This document shows, piece by piece, positions 14,366 to 24,924 of a stretch of DNA of 64,000 nt; the stretch's first letter is position 1; each line of letters begins with the position of its first letter. The notes beneath the pieces were generated by a model, which ran no database searches, was not told where the DNA came from, and was given only the letters and a program-made list of their open reading frames with translations. The stretch covers positions 313,895 through 377,894 of the forward strand of contig CAJJDN010000064.1 of the NCBI GenBank assembly GCA_905182985.1, in the 5' to 3' direction. Position numbers and translations under genes: made by a program. The stretch comes from Paramecium sonneborni (Eukaryota > Ciliophora > Oligohymenophorea > Peniculida > Parameciidae).

Positions 14366-16208
14366 TTTTTTATTATATTAATCCGTTTTATATACATCCT
14401 AAATTAAAATTCAATATAATCAAATAGAGTATTTTATCATTTTTTAGTCCTTACAACAATAACTATTTTTGAAGAACATCTATCAGATAATGTTTAAAAA
14501 ATTATTGAAATTTTGAATCTAAAAATATTTATATTTAATTTTTATTAAATAAACTTATTCCAATTCACTATCAAAGGTAAACTAAAGAAATATTAAAAAT
14601 TTTTTGATATTAAGGCTCTATTTTTGCTTTTTTAAAATTCTAATAATTTATTTTTTCCTCTAAAATATTAATTATTTAAACAATACTTCTATTTATTATC
14701 AGTTTAAATTTTATAAATATGTTAAAGGTTCATAATACAGACTCTAATAAATATATGATTAAAATTACACTAGATAGGTCCATAATAATAGAAATATTTT
14801 TTAGACAAATTATATGCTCAAAAACTAAGTAATAAATTTAATATAAAACTAAAATTTCAAATAAAATTTAGATCATGAATAATACAATATTCCTAAAATG
14901 GAATTATTTATAAATTATTAGAATTTTAGAAGAAATAATCTTTTTTAAAATTTATGAAATTTATTTAAACAAGGAAAGATTGGCAACTTTTTTATCGTAT
15001 TAATATGATATATATCAATAACAAAAAAATTAATTCAATATAAAAGACTTATTTAAATAGGGCAATGATGATCTATCTAGTTAAACTATCCACCTTTGTT
15101 TATTTATGTGATTTTTAATAATTTATATTTTGTCTGAGAACAAATTCATTAGGTTTTTGAGTGTTTTTTCTATTTCACTNNNNNNNNNNNNNNNNNNNNN
15201 NNNNNNNNNNNNNNNNNNNNNNNNNNNNNNNNNNNNNNNNNNNNNNNNNNNNNNNNNNNNNNNNNNNNNNCAATTTGTTACTCTAATTCAACTAAATCTT
15301 ATGTATGCTTAGTTCCTTTATTTTATTTCTGTTTTCTGATATTTGCACCATTTGTTAATACCAATACCAAAATAAGAATAGCTATATGTCTCATTTTTTT
15401 ATTATATTAATCCGTTTTATATACATCCTAAATTAAAATTCAATATAATCAAATAGAGTATTTTATCATTTTTTAGTCCTTACAACAATAACTATTTTTG
15501 AAGAACATCTATCAGATAATGTTTAAAAAATTATTGAAATTTTGAATCTAAAAATATTTATATTTAATTTTTATTAAATAAACTTATTCCAATTCACTAT
15601 CAAAGGTAAACTAAAGAAATATTAAAAATTTTTTGATATTAAGGCTCTATTTTTGCTTTTTTAAAATTCTAATAATTTATTTTTTCCTCTAAAATATTAA
15701 TTATTTAAACAATACTTCTATTTATTATCAGTTTAAATTTTATAAATATGTTAAAGGTTCATAATACAGACTCTAATAAATATATGATTAAAATTACACT
15801 AGATAGGTCCATAATAATAGAAATATTTTTTAGACAAATTATATGCTCAAAAACTAAGTAATAAATTTAATATAAAACTAAAATTTCAAATAAAATTTAG
15901 ATCATGAATAATACAATATTCCTAAAATGGAATTATTTATAAATTATTAGAATTTTAGAAGAAATAATCTTTTTTAAAATTTATGAAATTTATTTAAACA
16001 AGGAAAGATTGGCAACTTTTTTATCGTATTAATATGATATATATCAATAACAAAAAAATTAATTCAATATAAAAGACTTATTTAAATAGGGCAATGATGA
16101 TCTATCTAGTTAAACTATCCACCTTTGTTTATTTATGTGATTTTTAATAATTTATATTTTGTCTGAGAACAAATTCATTAGGTTTTTGAGTGTTTTTTCT
16201 ATTTCACT
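14242..16208. repeat. Gap-flanking direct duplication around a 91-N gap
   Basis: 14242-15179 and 15271-16208 (938 bp each, offset 1029) read the same wherever I compared them, with 91 N (15180-15270) between them. The first copy ends at the gap and the second begins at it. Both hold the start of the secreted acidic gene and the 3' end of the possible CDT1-like gene. It is most simply an unmerged contig overlap. The shared 800-bp AT-rich middle shows no gene. Confidence 0.85.
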
Positions 16209-16988
16209 TTTCACTTTATTAAAATGAACACTAAGTATTGTTACTATATTTTCATAAAACATGAAACTAACTCCTCTTTTATCATAATGATCAACCATAA
16301 ATTTTAACATATCAATATGAAACTATACTAATTCCTATGAAAAGATTGGCTTCTTTAATTTAATAGGTTTTATATCAGGAGAATCATTCAAATCAAAATC
16401 ATTGTGATATAGTTTGAATTAAGATCCAAAATGTTCAAAATCTTCACATTTAATCAATGATAAATGTTCTTTATGTTTCATTTAGACTTATTAATCTAGT
16501 TTGTCTCTTAAATTTTTTAATCTTTTCTCTATTAATTCTGAAGTTTAAGTATTATCTAGAGAATTTTTTACAATAGATTTATCATTATTGTTATGATTAT
16601 TTTAAAATGGATGCTAAATAACAATTCCATCTTAAATTCCTTTTATTTTATATAAACTAGGTTCCAAAGTTAAAAGTTAAAGAACTTATATGATATCTGA
16701 GAAATTGTTATGCACAGTAAATTATATTTAACATTAATTTCTTAAGTAATTCATTTCTATTCTCTTGCATAAATCTAAAAGTGATGCATATTTCTTTGGA
16801 AGTGGATAAAATCCACCTTTTTAATGTTCTCCATATTTTTATCTTAAACTAAGAAAAGGTATAAATGATTTCTCCTATTTTTTTATGATATCTGACATTG
16901 TTTCATCTTCAAATGAGTTAAAAAGGTCTAATTTCACTTTCTTAACAGTAGGTAAGAAACATTCACTAATAAATGAGAAATCGGACAT
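16044..16988 (-). CDS. Conserved-looking protein, possibly CDT1-like replication licensing factor
   Basis: An intronless frame of 314 residues from MSDFSFISECFLP to a TGA at 16044. A stretch around residues 65-130 (YPLPKKYASLLDLCKRIEM, then LQLLTLEPSLYKIKGI) has the layout of the CDT1 geminin-binding domain: a conserved LP-x-KY start, a winged-helix middle, and L-x-x-L-x-P-x-x-Y. The C-terminal third (LVQFHIDMLKFMVDHYDKRG, HFNKVKSEIEKTLKNLMNLF) is helical. CDT1 loads the MCM helicase at origins. The similarity is by eye and weak; the gene itself is solid, the name is not. Its last ~165 bases are duplicated at 15015-15179. Confidence 0.6.
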
Positions 16989-17225
16989 AATTTTATTATT
17001 TCTTCCTTTCTTATTAACCGCACTATTTTAATTACAATATGTGCGCCTAAAATTAATTTTATAATTAAAATTTAGCTATAAATTTACAAATTTTAACAAT
17101 CTAACTTTTATTACTAAAAACATTAAGCACCATATAAATTAGGAAGTAACTTATAAGACATAGTTATTAAATAGTATATTATAATATTTTTGTCATTAAT
17201 TAAAATTTATAGCATAAATTAAAAT

Positions 17226-17873
17226 TCAAGAAAATAATCCTTTTGAACTTTCTTTTTAAATTATGTTTTTCCATGCCCCTTTATCAATGTTTAATTTGAT
17301 TTCTTATTTTTCTTTAACCCTCTATAATAATTTGTTAGCTTTTTCAATTTTTATTGTTTTTTTATCGACACCCTTTACTATTTCTGTTTTAATTTATTTC
17401 TTTGCTTGTTCTATTTTTTTTTCTTCATTCTTTTTTATCAATCTTTAATCAATGTTGTTGGGATCAAATTTAGGAACAATAAGATTATATTTCTTTTTAT
17501 CAGGTTTTTTTTAATAAGAAATAAAAGCGGCATCATCAGGCATTAATTTTGAAAGAATAGCTAATTATTAATTAACTTCTTCTTAATATGATTTAATTTG
17601 TAATTGTTTTTCATCAATTTCCATTTCTAAATCTTATTCTTCATCAGAACTTTCTTAGATTAAATCTTATTATAAATCTTTAAATTTCTTTGTCAATTTA
17701 TCAACATTGAGATCATCATTAAATTTCTCATCTAATTTAAATCTTGAATCTCCTTTATAAGATTTTTGTAATTCAACTAACAATTAGCCTTTCTTGCCTG
17801 TAGCCTTTTTGTTAAATTCAACATCCTTAACAACTCCTTTCAGCCATTCTTCAGCAAGAATTTTCCTAGCCAT
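17226..17873 (-). CDS. Charged, helical protein of unknown function
   Basis: An intronless frame of 215 residues starting MARKILAEEWLKGVVKDVEF. It is very rich in Lys, Glu, Asp and Gln, with an acidic patch (QESSDEEQDLEMEIDE) in the middle and long predicted helices in the second half (KKNEEKKIEQAKKQIKTEIV). No signal peptide, membrane segment or Cys/His cluster is visible. The composition is reminiscent of nucleolar ribosome-assembly factors, but I see no diagnostic motif. The 353 bp between it and the next gene upstream contains only poly-T-rich DNA. Confidence 0.7.
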
Positions 17874-18196
17874 ATAAATAATTATTTATAATTTCTCATT
17901 TTATATATAAAATTTTAATTGAATTACAACAATAAAAAATATTGAGGAAACTTAAATTTTATTTGTAATTAAAAATTTTAATTTTTAGATTAATTTTTGC
18001 TTTTTAATACCTTTTTAAATAATTTAAAACAAATTTCATTTTTAGATCTACTTTATTTTTTTTTTTTGATTTCTAAATGATGATTATAATTAATTCAAAA
18101 AGTTGTTTTTTTTTAAATAATATATATATAAAAATATTTTTAGATATTTAAATAAATGGTTTTATATAATTTATATATATTTAGTTTTTTAAGATA
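17874..18196. other. AT-rich intergenic region, nothing seen
   Basis: Long T and A runs and a TATATATATA tract, with no open frame or motif of note. Confidence 0.5.
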
Positions 18197-18989
18197 TCAT
18201 TATGGAAAAGCGGTTGGTTATTAGAATTATGTTTATTACTAACGTAAGGCATTATTTTGATTCAGTTAATTTTTAAATTATTGTAATGCTTGTCTACCTC
18301 TTGATATATTTTTGCTTACATTAGTTTCATTTCTATAATGAAAAGAATATAAGTTACTTGCCCTAAACCTAAACCAAGTTTTATGTAGGATAATTGTTTG
18401 TTATATAAGAATTATTGACTTATATTTAACTTTTCTGATAACCAGAATCACGATAATCTAATTTTATAGGAGGCCTTATTTATTAATTCTAATTTTATTC
18501 TATTTAAGAATTAGTATTTATGATTTATGAAGATTAAGTAGGACCATACTATGATATATAAAAAATAAATAAGTACAGCATTATTATTTTGAGAATTTAC
18601 ATAGTTATTATTAGCAACTTATTATTAACCTTATATAGTTGCACTATTTCCTTGAGTTTAAACCTATAATTTTGATTCAAATTCAGATTCTGATGAAGAT
18701 TCAGATTCTGATGAGGATTCAGAATCTTCACTTGAATCATCATAAATTATTTTTGTTCTCATTTAAGGATTGGTAAATAATGTTGAGATTCCTTATTAAG
18801 CATTTAAAACTGCTGTTTATTGAACATCTTAAGTCCAAACATAATTTGGATAAGGATAATCTACATAAATTGGTTTGAATATAGGCACTTATACAGGAAT
18901 TTAAACTTTCTAGTTTATATGTTATAATAATAATAATTTACTTGAATTCTCATTTCTGCATAATTAATACGATCTGGAGGAGGAAGCAT
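18197..18989 (-). CDS. Low-complexity Gln/Asn/Ser-rich protein
   Basis: 235 residues after three introns: 18910-18941 (32 nt), 18549-18576 (28 nt), 18333-18357 (25 nt). It starts MLPPPDRINYAEMRIQ. The middle has an acidic Ser repeat (DDSSEDSESSSESESS), and the second half is rich in Gln, Asn and Tyr. No globular domain is evident. The Ser-Glu/Asp block resembles casein kinase 2 target tracts. The function is unknown; a disordered scaffold or RNA-associated protein would fit the composition. Confidence 0.7.
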
Positions 18990-19089
18990 ATTAAAAATTA
19001 ACGATTATGATTATAAATTAATAATTAAATTTTTTTTAAAAACTATTAAATTTTTTACGTAGAAATAGAAAAATAATGTAAAATGCATA

Positions 19090-20182
19090 TCATTTCTGAG
19101 TAGCTTCATGTTCTTCTTTGTAAGGAATCATATAATTCACATTCTGAAATGCAAGTCTAAGAAGTCTTAAGATGTTTTATGGATTTAGCTCTATTTCTTA
19201 GGTCCTTACCTTATAATATAAATCTTTGAAGTAATTATTCTCTAAGTTTTTGTAATATTGTCTATATTAAGGATCCATTTTTTAGTATTCTGGAAGAAAC
19301 ATTACAATTCCAGGTTCAATTTATTTAATTTTCATTTTGAATTGATCTAAGAAATCTTATGCTGAGTTGTCTTCAACTTTAACTTCATCTTAGAGAGTTT
19401 TAGATCTTTAAATGGATTCTTCATCATCATGTTATGATTCCTTTTAATCATTATATTTTTTAATCTTCTTTTTAGGCTTAAGTTCTTCTGCTTTTGGATC
19501 ATTTTAAATAAACTTTTAAAGTTCCTCTACAAATATTTTCATTTCATCAGACCATTTAAATTTTTAATCTTTGATCTTTTCTAGAAGACTTCTCATTTTA
19601 TGATAATGAACCTAATTCACCTTTATTAATGGAGGATGTTCATTACACAATTTCATCTAAGTTGATATTTACTTTGATTCACTTACAAAATCTTATCCTT
19701 TTGACCATTTCTTTTATTTTATCTTAATTCCATTATTAGTTGGTTCATGACTATTTTTATTTAAAAATTCAGATTCATTATCGTTATCATTGTGTTCTGA
19801 CTTAGTTGGATCCTTATAAAAACTTTAAAAGTCAAAATTATTATTGATTCTTTCTAAGGCTTCTATTAAAAATTTTGGGGAGAATTTTTATTATTTTCCA
19901 TTTATTTCGTTTCTTAGAAACTCAGCAACTTCTTATTATATTGATTAAGGGGAGCTCTACTAGTGATTTCCAAACAGTTTAGTTAGGATATGATTATAGA
20001 GAGGCACATCGATTAATACATCCAGGTTTTATACTTACGCAAGTTATCAAAGGATGATAAGGAAGACTTTTATTATTAAAATACTTGCGTAGAGAATTAA
20101 GAGCTGTTTTCATGAATAATTTCTTTAATCTTTCTTCCTATGATTGATATTTGATTGGTTTTGGAGATTCTTATCTTGACAT
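19090..20182 (-). CDS. Unknown helical protein with a frame break near its N-terminus
   Basis: Starts MSRQESPKPIKYQSQEERLK and stays in one frame for about 48 codons. A frame one base away then carries the rest (LIDVPLYNHILTKLFGNHQQ ... LEKIKDQKFKWSDEMKIFVE ... RLLRLAFQNVNYMIPYKEEH) to a TGA at 19090. The total length needs removal of 3n+1 bases, but no good GTA..AG intron fits at the change, around 20030-20090. A 9-bp inverted repeat flanks exactly this place. The C-terminal 250 residues are acidic/basic helices without a recognised family. Either an unusual intron, an indel or a retained internal segment explains the break. Confidence 0.6.
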
Positions 20183-21359
20183 TTTATTTTAGATTTAATT
20201 AAAATTCAATCTTATTTTCTTTTCACTATATAAACCCCCTCAAATTCTATCATTTTTAATTCCTTTACTCAAATAAATACGAACTATGTTTTTTTTATTG
20301 TTTTAAATATCTTCAAATAAAAAGCTCTTACAAATAAATTACAAATTTAACTTTCTTTTACATTTATGCTTTAAAATATCTGAATTAATTTTAACTATTA
20401 TCAACAACATCAAATTATAGATATCAAACCTATTATTTCTTCTATTCTCCTCCTTTTACAATAACATGTTATAATCATTAATTAATGCAATCGGATTGAG
20501 TTTCATAATTATTTTAATATTATTCCAAATTTTAGTAATTTGTATATATTATTGTAATAGATTAAGAAATTCTATCCCTCTTAATATTATTACAGTTCTT
20601 CAAGTAAAAAAGTATCATCATTAATGAAGGCTGTTAATAATTGGGTATCTAATTTTAATTATTTTTAAATTGTAAAATAAATTCCAGAACACTAATTTAG
20701 TTTCTTTATTCTTTTTGTTTTATTAGTAGTCATGTATTAATTAATACTTATTACTAATTTCATATGCTAATTTTTATAAATAATTTAATATTCTATAAAT
20801 TATTCATAAATTCTATTAAAAGGAGTAATAATAACAATTCTCATTTCATGTGTTTCCTTTTTTAAAATGGAATTACAATAGAATCAATAAGTGAAATGTT
20901 TTTAGATTCTTAAACATATGATAAGGATAAATCGATCTGATAATTATGGATTGATTAAAAATAAACTAGAGTTATTTTTTTTCTACATTTTGAAATTTTG
21001 ATTGTAATTAAGTTGGCATGTATTTGGACTCTTTATTTATTGGATTTTTTTACAATTTTGTAACAACGACGCTTAGTTTTCTGAATTAAGGTTTTTTTTT
21101 TTTTAAGAATATTGAATTGGTTTTATGAATTTGATGAGAATAGGAAGAAGGTGTAAGGGATATAATTTTTTTAATAATATGAATTTGTTTCTATCATTAC
21201 ATTTTGTTAATAATCAAGAAAAGTTTTTATTTCTATTAATAAAATAAATACTCTTGTCATCAAATTTAAATACATCTCTTATAATAATAAAAAATATTTG
21301 ATTACATTTGCTATGGAACTTTGAAATTTGAAACACTCGTTATTATTCTTGTATAGAGT
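20183..21359. other. AT-rich intergenic region, nothing seen
   Basis: More than 1.1 kb between the gene ending at 20182 and the coding-like remnants to the right. I see homopolymer runs and no frame with protein-like composition or matching introns on either strand. Confidence 0.4.
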
Positions 21360-22065
21360 ATCTCAATAAAAGAAGAAGTTAGAGGAATATCAAAATATTA
21401 TTTTAAAAATGATATTGATAAATATTCTAACTTGCAAGATAATATTACTAAAGCATTAGGGGACCAAGAGAATTTATCCATAATTTCTATTGCTATTAAG
21501 GTTAATAAAAATTTTATGGGATATTAATATTGAGCTATAATATTGACAGAAATATCAAATTTGCGATTTTTTTATGAATTAAGTATATTCTTGGGGTATA
21601 AAAAATTTGATCAAACCTTATAGAAAGTCATCTCCTTGATAATATCTATATATAACTTTTAATCAAGTTAATCATGACTTAGAGAATATTTTATGTCTAA
21701 AGTTATCTACCTTCTATAAAGGTTGAATTTAGAATCCAAATAAAGCGATTACAAAGGAAACCTTTTCTTTTTTAGTTTGATTTCATTATTACTAATTCTT
21801 TTCCTATTGCCATGGAGTCTAAGATTATAATGACATCTATATTACATTATCAAATTTATATGTTTCAAAGAGTGTATTTTGAATGTGTAGAAATAATTTA
21901 ATTAAGTAGGAATATTTAAAGTAGTATGAAATATAAAATATTTAAATTACCTTACATGTCATCTATATTCAAAGAATATAATATGAAGAACTGTCAGATA
22001 GATTGAATAGAATTATAAATTTGATAACTATTAATTCATAATCTAATTTAAACACAGATAAATGT
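21360..22065 (+). pseudogene. Fragmented coding-like stretches, probable gene remnant
   Basis: Three protein-like segments follow one another in different frames: KEEVRGISKYYFKNDIDKYS with ALGDQENLSIISIAIK; then LTEISNLRFFYELSIFLGYK and FDQTLQKVISLIISIYNF; then FDFIITNSFPIAMESKIIMT and QIYMFQRVYFECVEIIQLS. No set of short introns joins them cleanly and there is no convincing start. The composition looks like helical-repeat protein. I interpret it as a decayed gene; no family is recognised. Confidence 0.3.
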
Positions 22066-22187
22066 TCTAATAACATGATCAAGAGCATTAAGAATAAGTT
22101 CTTAATATAGAGGAAATGAATTTATTTTGATATTTCTATAATGCAAAAATAAAAATAATAAATGAATTGTTTAAATTAGAATTAATA

Positions 22188-23331
22188 TCATTTTCTCATA
22201 ACATTTGTTCTTAATGTTCCATTATTTAAAATGGATGTAGACATGTTTTTAAAAACTGAAGGTTATTCATAAGCACCTGGGCCAGGAATTTTATCATTTT
22301 TGGTGAAATCAGATTTATTTCCATAACCAAGAGAGATCTTATTAAATCTTGAAGGTTCAAGGATTTAGGTTTTAATTTCATATGTATTGGAAGCAGGAAC
22401 TTTTTCTTAGAATGTAGCTAATGGTTTGATTCTAGCTCCAATAGTGCAAGCAGGCTAAAAATAAAAGGAAATAGATTATATCAATTACCTTATTAGAACC
22501 AATGATTTATGAGACTTCATATGAGTTTGGACTAGGTCCTTAAAGAGTATGTGACATTTTGAATCTATCTCTTTGAGACCAATTTGTTTTTCTATATTAT
22601 GTAGGTTATTTAGTTTTTTAATTAAAATAAGCATCTGGAGGTGGATTTTATTCAGCATTTCTTTAAACATACAAGGGACATATATATTTATTACCATATC
22701 CAAAACCAGTAGATCTGCCAGAAGTTCCAAGAGTATCAGGTATTGTATAATTGAACTCAGTTTTAAGAGTAGAGTCTTTATCAAATCTAAAATAATCAAA
22801 TAATTTACCTCTAAGCTTTACTAATAGATACTTCAGGTATACTGTGTCTTAGTGAAGATGCAGATTAATACATTGAAGTACCTTTTCCTTATTCAATCAA
22901 TTTATGTCTCAATTAAGATAATTATAAAGTTGATAGAGTAGATCCATTCAATGCAGAATTACCTGTAACTCCTTATGTGTTTGTATTACCACTTCGAACT
23001 TTAAATGATAATGCAAAAACATCTCCAGATTAGATAGGTTCTTAATTAAGTTACCCATTTTGAAGTAGTAATTTATATGTTTATTACATTTCAAGATTGT
23101 CAGGAAGGATTTAAGCTTCGTTATCATTTACTTTTATTGTTATAGGTTAATTTCCTTCAATAACTGGAACCAAAATATTAATTGGAGATCGATCTAAACA
23201 ATTATTTTTAGATATAAACCTGCTTTAGTCACTAAATTAAAAAGAATGTCATCTTTTTATTTCAATTCAATTTTTATAGGTTATTCATCTTTTACAATAA
23301 ATAACCTCATGTCTTATAATCTAATGCTCAT
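22188..23331 (-). CDS. STPGR/SHIPPO-repeat protein (ODF3-like, candidate microtubule inner protein)
   Basis: 353 residues. Introns are 23194-23219 (26 nt), 22787-22808 (22 nt) and 22455-22488 (34 nt). The second half carries sperm-tail PG-rich repeat features: KIPGPGAYEQPSVF plus degenerate copies GPSPNSYEV, PPPDAYFNQ and VPASNTYEIK, interspersed with G-Y-G-N-K turns. The N-terminal 150 residues are a separate beta-rich-looking region (LFIVKDEQPIKIELKQKDD, SGDVFALSFKVRSG). STPGR proteins line the lumen of ciliary doublets in other organisms. Its ATG lies only 19 nt downstream of the stop of the CFAP161-like gene on the same strand, so the two may share transcription context or even be one split model. 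Confidence 0.85.
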
Positions 23332-23350
23332 TATTTATTATTAATAATTA

Positions 23351-24924
23351 TCATAAATTCCATGATTTCTTTAATATAGCCTCGAAACTCTCATCTTATT
23401 GCACAGATGATGAAACATCCTAATATAATAGATAATCATTTTATACTTAATAAAATTCTCCAAATTCTTAAAATGGAATCACTCTATCAGGATTACCTTT
23501 ATTCCAATTAGATACAAAATCTTAAAATACCTATCTTTCAGTCTTATAACCTTTTAAAACATCTGGATGTTCCTTTACATTGATTAATCGACCCATTGTT
23601 TCTAGAGTGACTTTCCCTGCTTTCTACTCAATTGATGCATATGCTCTTTAAACATAATATAATCGTTTTTCATTCATTTATAACTAATCATTAAATACTT
23701 TAATTACTCTGAATGCATCCAAAAATTCATTAAATTCAATCTTCCCATTTCCATTTTTATCAAATGTTTAGAATATCATTTTTGTCTCATCTTCAGACAG
23801 ACTCAATCCAAAATTTCTCAATCCCCATTTGAAATCATTATACTCTACCTGTCCATCTTAAATAATATTATATAATAAAACTATTATTCTAATCCATTTC
23901 CATAAATACTTTAGCCAATCCTCTCAATCCATAGGCTCCCCTACTTGTAATTTATTATTTGACTCTAATCATTAAATTCTTAACATTTCTATTATCATCC
24001 ATCACAGATTCATCAAATTATTCATTTTATTTTTTAGCTACCTAAAACTTCCATAAATTTTATGGTCTATATAAAAATTGATAAATACTCTTAATTTCTT
24101 AAAGGAATATCTATAGTTGTTCTACCTTCTTTTTCTGCTATTAAATTTTGAGTTTTATTTAAACATTAATAAGAATGTACAAAAACTTCTCTTTCTCTTC
24201 CAAAATCATTTTAATATATAATTTCATCACTAGCTAACCAATGTTAAGTAAATGAATGTTTAATTAGAACAATATCATCTGATCTAACTGGTTATCCTTC
24301 CATCTCAAATCTTATTTTAGGATCTGCATGTTCAAATTTCCATACTGTATTAAATACATCACTTTCTATTGCACAAACCTCTTATTTTCTTGATATCTTA
24401 GCACATCTTGTTGGTGTTTATGGAAGTGAATGTAGATAAAATGTTTTATTATTAGATATTCTAGGATTTGCAACAATTCTGAAATGTTATCCATAATGTA
24501 ATAAATCATCTCCATAATAATTTGGTTCTTTTGTATAAGGTATTATCACAAATACTGATCTTACTGTTGGTTAAGATGTTTATGCAGTTGTAACATTGTA
24601 TGCTTCCTCTCCTATTTTCAATCTCTCTTATATATCTATTGACAAAAACCCTTAAGTTTTCACATTCTAAATCATCAAATGAAATCCAAAATGAATGTAA
24701 TCATCCTAAGGAAATGATAGAGATGCCAATCTTAAACTGAAATTTGTTTTTGTGTCTTTCACTATGCTTGCCAGTTATCCATTTTATCTATTTTTTAAAT
24801 AGTCTTTCTTCCTATATAAATTATGCATAAATTATCACTTTGTTTCATCCAATTCCCATTCTTCAAACCAATTACCAATACGGGTCTAAAATTTATATTT
24901 ATGATCGACATTATAATTGTGCAT
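23351..24924 (-). CDS. CFAP161 homologue with C-terminal calcyphosine-like EF-hands
   Basis: 499 residues. Introns are 24812-24838 (27 nt, in-frame TGA), 24067-24088 (22 nt) and 23857-23881 (25 nt, AAG end). Residues ~15-300 match the cilia- and flagella-associated protein 161 layout: RIGNWFEEWELDE at the start, DDYIHFGFHLM, LHYGQHFRIV, then WKFEHADPKIRFEMEGQPV and LIKHSFTQHWLASD in a MIR-like trefoil. CFAP161 is a microtubule inner protein of doublets. The C-terminus adds EF-hands: DQNNNGQVEYNDF and DKNGNGKIEFNEF have full Ca-ligand spacing, and a third region (KAGKVTLETMGR) is degenerate. The EF-hand tail is absent from the vertebrate protein as I remember it. The AAG-ended intron falls inside the first Ca loop. 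Confidence 0.88.

Noticed and set aside
17263..17448. 61-codon hydrophobic plus-strand frame
   Set aside because: Antisense to the Lys-rich 17226-17873 gene; hydrophobicity comes from reading Lys/Asn codons backwards.
20036..20091. Retained internal eliminated sequence
   Set aside because: TA-bounded inverted ends are suggestive, but the ends fit the IES consensus poorly and excision would not restore the frame; kept only as a finding on the inverted repeat.
22573..22803. Plus-strand frame inside the STPGR gene
   Set aside because: Antisense shadow; the minus strand carries PGPGAYE and consistent introns.
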